Assembly (NCBI GenBank): GCA_023376005.1 | Contig: CM042152.1 | Span: forward strand, 75,503,875 to 75,567,874 | Reading direction: 5' to 3' | Source of the DNA: Doryteuthis pealeii | Lineage: Eukaryota; Mollusca; Cephalopoda; Myopsida; Loliginidae | Length of the DNA: 64,000 nucleotides | In this document: positions 58,613 to 64,000 of the stretch, in pieces | Numbering within the stretch: the stretch's first letter is position 1 | Layout of the letters: every line of letters begins with the position of its first letter | Position numbers and translations under genes: made by a program | Notes under the pieces: model-generated | The model's database searches: none | The model's input: only the letters and a program-made list of their open reading frames with translations | What the model was told of the DNA's origin: nothing

Positions 58613-58821
58613 TGTTTTATTTTAAAATATATTTAAAGTTATCAAAAACTAAGTTTCCATTCAAAATGATTTTATCCCCCCCCCTTTTATAAATTTGATG
58701 ATTTCACTTACTTATGGTACAAACTCACTGACATTAAATTTTTAACGCCTACCCACTCAGGTAATATATTTTAAAAGTTAATTTTTACATCGCCCAGAAG
58801 GTGTTTTTAAAATTTTCCTAG
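58370..58821 (+). mobile_element. Helitron-like element, copy C
   Basis: TC at 58,370, two TACGTCA-like words near 58,425-58,443, CTAG at 58,818-58,821 before T. Counterpart of 14,977-15,417. Confidence 0.65.
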
Positions 58822-58884
58822 TGCACATAACGCAAATATATCTGTACTGTGTCCATAACGCAAATACACACATGAGTTCCTTTA

Positions 58885-59210
58885 TTTGATGGACAGATTA
58901 TTATCTGTTCATCAAATAACGGAACTCCTGAAGGACCCATTGTTTGACGAAGCACTGAGCAAAGCTGACCTGTCCACCTGGCGGTCACTACAGTTAGTAG
59001 TTGCAAAATTCCTGGGAAACCTCCGGAGGGCGGAATACGAGAAGGAAATTACTGAAGAGTTTCCACCAACTAGGAGCACGGATGTCAGTCAAACTGCATG
59101 TTCAGCGGTCACACTTCAATAATTTCCTAAAGAACTGTAGAGATTTGGGTGAAGAGCAGATTGAGCACCTTCATCCAAACATTCGCATTATGGAAGAGCG
59201 CTACCTAGGC
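58885..59210 (+). pseudogene. Repeat-encoded protein relic, copy C
   Basis: QITELLKDPLFDEALSKADL continues into WRSLQLVVAKFLGN, then after a frameshift LLKSFHQLGARMSVKLH and IRIMEERYLGQ. Counterpart of 15,495-15,808. Confidence 0.55.
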
Positions 59211-59213
59211 CAA

Positions 59214-59462
59214 GAGATGCTCAGTCGGTAGAGCGTTCGGCTAGAAACCACAAGGTTCCTAGTTCGATACCGGCCCTCGCCAACTCAGCGTATGAGTAGC
59301 ACAGGGATTTGTGCGGCAATGTAAGGATCTGATGGTAGGTGTGGCGCTCCACCTCAGACGCAAAAACAATCTCCTTGGTCTAGCGCTTCTGAAAAGGGGA
59401 TAGACTCCCTCGCTGATTGGCTGATATCGACTTTAGGCCACCCCGACGACTTTACTTTACTT
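59214..59462 (+). mobile_element. tRNA-derived SINE, family 1, copy C
   Basis: Best-preserved family 1 copy: TGCTCAGTCGGTAGAGCG (A-box region) and GTTCGATACCGGCC (B box). The body includes GCTGATATCGACTTTAGG. Counterpart of 15,811-16,045. Confidence 0.85.
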
Positions 59463-59549
59463 ACTGCTGGTGATTGAAAGGGGCGCGGTTGCTGCGAAAC
59501 ACCGGAGGAAGACTTGAAAAGACCTGTCACCCAAGAATTGTGTGTTTTC

Positions 59550-59806
59550 AGTAAGTAAAAGTAAGTCGTCAGAGTGGCCTAAAGTCAGTATCAGCCAGAC
59601 AGCAATGGAGTCTATCCCCTTTTCACTAGCACTAGACCAAATAGATTGTTTTTGCGTCTAAGGTGAAGCACCACACCTACCATCAGATCCTTAATTTACC
59701 GCACAGATCACAGTGCTAGTCAGATGCTGAGTAGGTAAGGGACGGTATCGAACAAGGAACCTTGTGGCTCCTAGCCGGACACTCTACCGACTGAACAAAA
59801 CATGGC
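59550..59806 (-). mobile_element. tRNA-derived SINE, family 1, copy C
   Basis: Inverted partner; counterpart of 16,147-16,398. Confidence 0.8.
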
Positions 59807-60265
59807 ACAATGTTAGCTTTCTGTGAATATATCAACCCTGAATTTATGTGTTTAATTCTTTAATAAATTGAATAGTTATAATACTGTTCTATACATTTCA
59901 AGTAAGAGCTTGTAATCTTAAAGATTTGATCTGATAAGAAAAAATGAGTATGATTTTTTTTATTTTGCGTAAAAAAACTGTATTAAAATCAGATATCTAT
60001 TATTACTCTAAAGCTGAGTTAATCAACTTTTGCTTCCTAAAGGCTTTTTTACTGTTTAGTTTAATGACACGAAAATTATACTAAATTATTTCTTACTTTT
60101 AGGATTAAATTATGTTTGAAAGAAATTCTGTTTTAATTGGTTCTAATTAGTCGTAATTTGCAATTTTGTCAAAAACCGACCAGTCTCTTACTTTACTCTG
60201 TGTCTATATCTTTCCTTCCCTCTAATATCTCTTGACTACCTCCTCCTTATATAATGTTAGTTTCT

Positions 60266-60341
<76 letters not shown>

Positions 60342-61120
60342 GGGAGAATTTGAAATGTATTTCTATGTTAAATTTTCATAACCAGCAACTCGTAGCTTAT
60401 TATGAGGCCAAACATTCACTTTCTTAGAAAGCTAACAAAACGATTTTAAGGTTTCGTCCGGCCATATTTAATTGTTTATTTTTTAAAAGTTTTATTCGTT
60501 TTGCTAACTCACTTTTCCCTAATCTCAATTATCTACCCAAAGCTGAATGGGTGACCCAATGGGTCACGTTTTGTCGAGTTACATATTAAATCTTGAAAAC
60601 AGTGTAAACTGTCCATAGAAGTCTATACTTTTCCTATGCGTCCATTGATATCGTTTTCTGTAAATGAGATATTACTACCTCGACATCACGGGGTTAATTA
60701 TTATATTCAAATCGGAATCCGTTATTCCCTCTTCCATTTAAATGACAATGTCCCAATGGAACGAGTTCCCACACATTTATATGGCATCGCGGAAGATAGA
60801 TTATGGAAACCTGTCCGTAAATTGATGACAGTCGTCTCGTGGAGCACCAATGCACTTTCTAGGCGCCTTCAGCGTGACAAATTTTGTCCTTTTTTTAATT
60901 TTTCATTACAGACGCGTAAATCAAATCGGAATTGTGGTTTTATGTGTTCCCGTAGAGTACCAAGACATTAAGACCCCGTCCCATTGTCACGTGTAGACTT
61001 CGCTTTTACGATATAAAATTGTATTTCTGGAGAGCCATTATTTTTGCGAAATATGTCAATTTAAATTTCCGCATTGTCTTCCTTTTCTCAGACAGACAGA
61101 TTTTATTCTAAACTTAACCC

Positions 61121-61121
<1 letters not shown>
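59807..61121. other. Unrecognised stretch with (GA)n, copy C
   Basis: Counterpart of 16,399-17,679; (GA)n at 60,270-60,339. Copy C has extra bases (TATAATGTTAGTTTCTATGC, about 60,249-60,268) beside the GA tract. Confidence 0.4.
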
Positions 61122-61154
<33 letters not shown>

Positions 61155-61219
61155 ACTTGGCAATATATATATATGTGTGTGTACATACATGCACACATAT
61201 ATAATAAGACTAATATTAA

Positions 61220-61834
61220 TCCTATTATAATGGAGATTGTATGTTTTTCTGTCTGTAACCGAAACTATGTTATTTACATCACATTCTCTCTGATTTTATT
61301 TTTATTCAAACCTCAATTATTGATAACATTGTTTTACATCATTAAGACTGTAGACCGTATCTACATACTAATAACATGCAATTGTATTTATATATACAAA
61401 AAATAGCGGTTTACAGTGTGAATGGGAAAGCTAATTTGCATATTTGATCTTAAAATGTTGATTTTAATAAATATATGCTTAATATTATTGATTTCTAATT
61501 GTTTGGTTTTATCTTATTGAATATGAGCATAAATCTCGGGGATAAATCTTAAAATAAATCTATTAACAAGAAGAAATAACTGTTATTTTATTCTTTACTT
61601 CCTATTTTAACTAAATAGTTAAATTATGAAAATTTACCAATGAAAGACGGGAGTAATATAGAATGATGGAAGAGTTAGTTTCAAAGTTGTTCTATTTTTC
61701 AATCATACCCGCTCTGTTCCAATTTTTTTTTTTCTGCATTTTTATTCAGTTTTATTAGCCTTTCTAATTTAATATGATATTTTATTATATTAAAACTTAA
61801 ATACTTGCACCCGGAGGGTGCATATATTTGCTAG
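61220..61834 (+). mobile_element. Dimorphic Helitron insertion, 615 bp
   Basis: TC (61,220-61,221) follows A. The end is hairpin GCACCC/GGA/GGGTGC (61,807-61,821), 9 nt, then CTAG (61,831-61,834) before T. Copy A has the uninterrupted site ATTAA|TATTA at 17,795/17,796, so both ends are exact and there is no target duplication. The 5' end shares CTGTCTGTAACCGAAACTA with the element at 4,106-6,051. Non-coding. Confidence 0.9.
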
Positions 61835-61921
61835 TATTAATAAAGTAGATTGCTTTATTTATAAGCGACAAACTGAGTCACCAAGCGCTGTTAAATCAGT
61901 CTCTACATAACTATTCTAACC

Positions 61922-61964
<43 letters not shown>
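61922..61964. repeat. (TA)n microsatellite
   Basis: Same position as 17,886-17,936 but without the foldback that follows in copy A. Confidence 0.95.
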
Positions 61965-61966
<2 letters not shown>

Positions 61967-62215
61967 AGTTGTGTCAAAGAAGTATCGAGATTTTTTGTAC
62001 TTTTTGACACACCTTTTATTCTGAGAAATAAAGAAAAGCTCCATTCTTTCTTCATTTCTATTTTGGTAAATACAGCTTTAAACTTATTACTTTTTTCACA
62101 CACCTTGTATTCGGAATAAAAATGATTGAATGGAACGTTATTTTTTTTTTCAGAAATATAAGGTGTGTCAAAAAATACAAAAAGGACTTTTTTGACACAC
62201 CTTGTATATGCTGCC
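61965..62215. mobile_element. Mariner-like MITE cluster, copy C
   Basis: Counterpart of 18,174-18,415. Confidence 0.55.
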
Positions 62216-62219
62216 TTTC

Positions 62220-62925
62220 GTCCATTTCTCTATTGTAACGTAAATACACCTGCACAAGCTGAATAACTGCCAGAGAAAGCAGCAAAAGGCATTGGTCTCT
62301 ATGCGAATTCAGATGAAATAAAATTCGTGTTCCAATCAAGATGGAGACATCCTCTCTATGGATGAAAAGTAAATTATTTCACATACCTAGATAAAGATAT
62401 CTCATCTACAGAAAGCGGTGTCAATAAACGCATAGAGAGGCATGGACAGCAATAGACAGATAATTTTATCTCTGATTTTTTAAATTATCTCTGATAAGAT
62501 AAAGTATTAATTCTTCCAAGCTGTAGCCGTGTCAGTGTTACTGTATGACTGTACCGCTTGGATTCTAACGTAACATTTTGGGAAAAGGCTAGATGTAAAC
62601 TACGCAAGGGTGCTGTGGGTCAACTTGAACAAATTTAGAATGTATGACCCCATAAAAAAACAGTAATACGGGCAATTACCTTTTATCACATAAAGCATCA
62701 AAGTAAGACGAACTAGACGTGCTGGGTATTGCTGGAGAAGAAAGGACAAATTCATAAGTGACGCTCTTCTATGGACAACTACATATGGACACACACCAGT
62801 CTATACACACACAAGCAAAAAATCTACATCAAATAGTTGCGGATAATTGATGCCGTGTGGAACACCTGCCAGAAGCGATGTACGATAGGATAAAGAGAGA
62901 TGAAAATCCATGCTGTCGACCTAAT
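62220..62925 (+). pseudogene. RTE-like LINE 3' relic, copy C
   Basis: Counterpart of 18,420-19,130. The minus frame at 62,600-62,794 is its shadow. Confidence 0.75.
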
Positions 62926-62942
62926 GATGATGATTGATGATT

Positions 62943-62945
62943 ATA

Positions 62946-63000
<55 letters not shown>

Positions 63001-63004
63001 TGTC

Positions 63005-63036
<32 letters not shown>

Positions 63037-63066
63037 TGTGAGTGTGTGTGTCTGTGTGTGTGTGTG
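62943..63066. repeat. (TA)(GT)(GA)(GT) microsatellite
   Basis: Counterpart of 19,136-19,241 with an inserted GA block. Confidence 0.95.
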
Positions 63067-63326
63067 GAGAAAGGTAGACAAACACGGGATGTTGTAAAAA
63101 ATGGATGTTTATTTTTGGTAGTGATATCGAAGTTATAACGTTTCGGTATGTTAGACCAGGATGCTGGATTGAGTTCTTGCTTCAACAGTATGCAAGTGTT
63201 CACTGTTGAAGTAAGAACTCAATCTAATGTCCAGAAGAAGGTCTAAGAGACCGAAACTTTATAACGTCGACATCACTATCCACAATAAACATCCATTTTG
63301 TACAACATCCCGTGTTTGTCTACCTT

Positions 63327-63330
<4 letters not shown>
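63067..63330. mobile_element. TA/CA-flanked foldback, copy C
   Basis: Counterpart of 19,242-19,510. The first arm has lost about 12 bp of its GAAGAAGG core, while the second arm (63,227-63,273) is unchanged. Confidence 0.7.
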
Positions 63331-63378
<48 letters not shown>

Positions 63379-63396
63379 ATATATATATATATATAC
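63331..63396. repeat. (CA)n(TA)n microsatellite
   Basis: Counterpart of 19,511-19,586. Confidence 0.95.
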
Positions 63397-63726
63397 AATG
63401 GGCCCCCTCACCGAGGGAAAAAGAAAAAAAATTGATAATACGCATTTTTCTGAGGGAATCGCGAAAGTGTTTATATGGAAACCTAATCATTTAGTAGTTT
63501 AAAATGGTAGAATATGTCATGTCAGTGCTACTGTATGGCTGATACCGACAATATGTCACTCTGCAGACTTTATTACAATGGAGACAAATGCCTCGGAGAA
63601 ATCTAAAAACAATAGTGTTGCCTCGAAATTTTTTGCTCGAACCCCTTTTACTTTTCGACGAATAGTCAGGATCCGAGAAGTTACGATTGATTGACTAATT
63701 TGGTTAAAGTAAAAATAGATAATAAT
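63397..63726. other. Unrecognised stretch, copy C
   Basis: Counterpart of 19,587-19,924, including the RTE scrap near 63,515. Confidence 0.4.
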
Positions 63727-63955
63727 CGCAGTCGGACAGCGAGGGAGTCCACCCCCTTTTCACTAGCGCCACATCAGGGAGATTTTTTATGCGTGGTGGA
63801 GCGCCACACCTACCGTCAGCTCCGCACTTTACCGTACAGACCAAAATACTCAAAATGTGCTACTCATGCGCTAAATTGGCGGGACTGGTGTCGAATCAGA
63901 AACATTGTGATTACTTGGTGATTGCTCTACCGACTGAGCTAAACCGGACGTATTA
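63727..63955 (-). mobile_element. tRNA-derived SINE, family 1, copy C
   Basis: Counterpart of 19,925-20,165, lacking about 20 bp at its 3' end (GGAGTGGCCTATTGTCGATA is absent). Confidence 0.75.
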
Positions 63956-64000
63956 TCATTATATTACAATTTATATTTCGATGAATAGTTTGGATTTGAG

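Larger units (their letters stand above)
44570..64000 (+). repeat. Copy C: direct copy of A 1,110-20,218
   Basis: Colinear with A to the window end. From 44.6 to about 54 kb it carries many single-base indels relative to A; after about 54.9 kb almost none. Structural differences from A: a 615-bp Helitron at 61,220 (absent in A), loss of the foldback at A 17,937, and fewer 53-bp units. Confidence 0.9.

Noticed and set aside
59214..59290. Functional tRNA gene
   Set aside because: A and B boxes are present, but the acceptor and anticodon arms do not close into a cloverleaf and a SINE body follows; the same head occurs in many dispersed copies.

Overview
This looks like AT-rich, gene-poor intergenic or intronic DNA from an animal genome, most likely a cephalopod and probably an octopus. 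That is inferred from the dense CA/TA/CT/CTTT microsatellites, the tRNA-derived SINEs, and the RTE-type and restriction-like-endonuclease (RLE, R2-superclade) LINE tails. I see no intact protein-coding gene, rRNA or genuine tRNA gene. Nearly all long open frames are microsatellite translations or antisense shadows of dead retroelements.

Layout: about 1,110-20,218 (copy A) recurs twice. Copy B is inverted at 37,232-44,465 and matches A about 1,250-8,325; it abuts a 100-N gap at 37,132-37,231. Copy C is direct at 44,570-64,000 and matches A 1,110-20,218, running off the window end. B and C form a palindrome of about 7 kb arms around an A-rich spacer at 44,466-44,720. Beyond about 54.9 kb, A and C are nearly identical. 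Copy B and the first 10 kb of C carry frequent one-base indels, as in unpolished long reads. Retained haplotypes plus a fold-back read or gap-fill artefact is the leading explanation; a real duplication and inversion is the alternative.

Within A, in order: a foldback element, compound microsatellites, a 1.4 kb polypyrimidine tract, two Helitron-like elements separated by a LINE tail (4.1-6.9 kb), TA/CA-flanked foldbacks (7.1-7.8 kb), tRNA SINEs, a Helitron-like element that is almost entirely a 53-bp minisatellite carrying the terminal hairpin (9.4-10.7 kb), a long-TIR element with a nested Helitron (11.0-12.8 kb), more foldbacks and RTE tails, another Helitron (15.0-15.4 kb), a repeat-encoded protein relic, paired SINEs, a mariner-like MITE, an RTE tail and another foldback. 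The single-copy part (20.2-37.1 kb) holds a hairpin with telomere-like arms, RLE LINE tails, a 26-bp minisatellite, a CCCTAA array, SINEs, a poly-T tract and many TA-flanked foldbacks.

The most notable content is ribozymic and mobile. One complete type I hammerhead ribozyme lies at 25,752-25,796. Related hammerhead-like cores sit in the loops or arms of several unrelated TA/CA-flanked foldback elements. A clean Helitron presence/absence polymorphism also separates copies A and C: filled at 61,220-61,834, empty at 17,795/17,796. All family assignments come from reading the sequence; no database search was possible.
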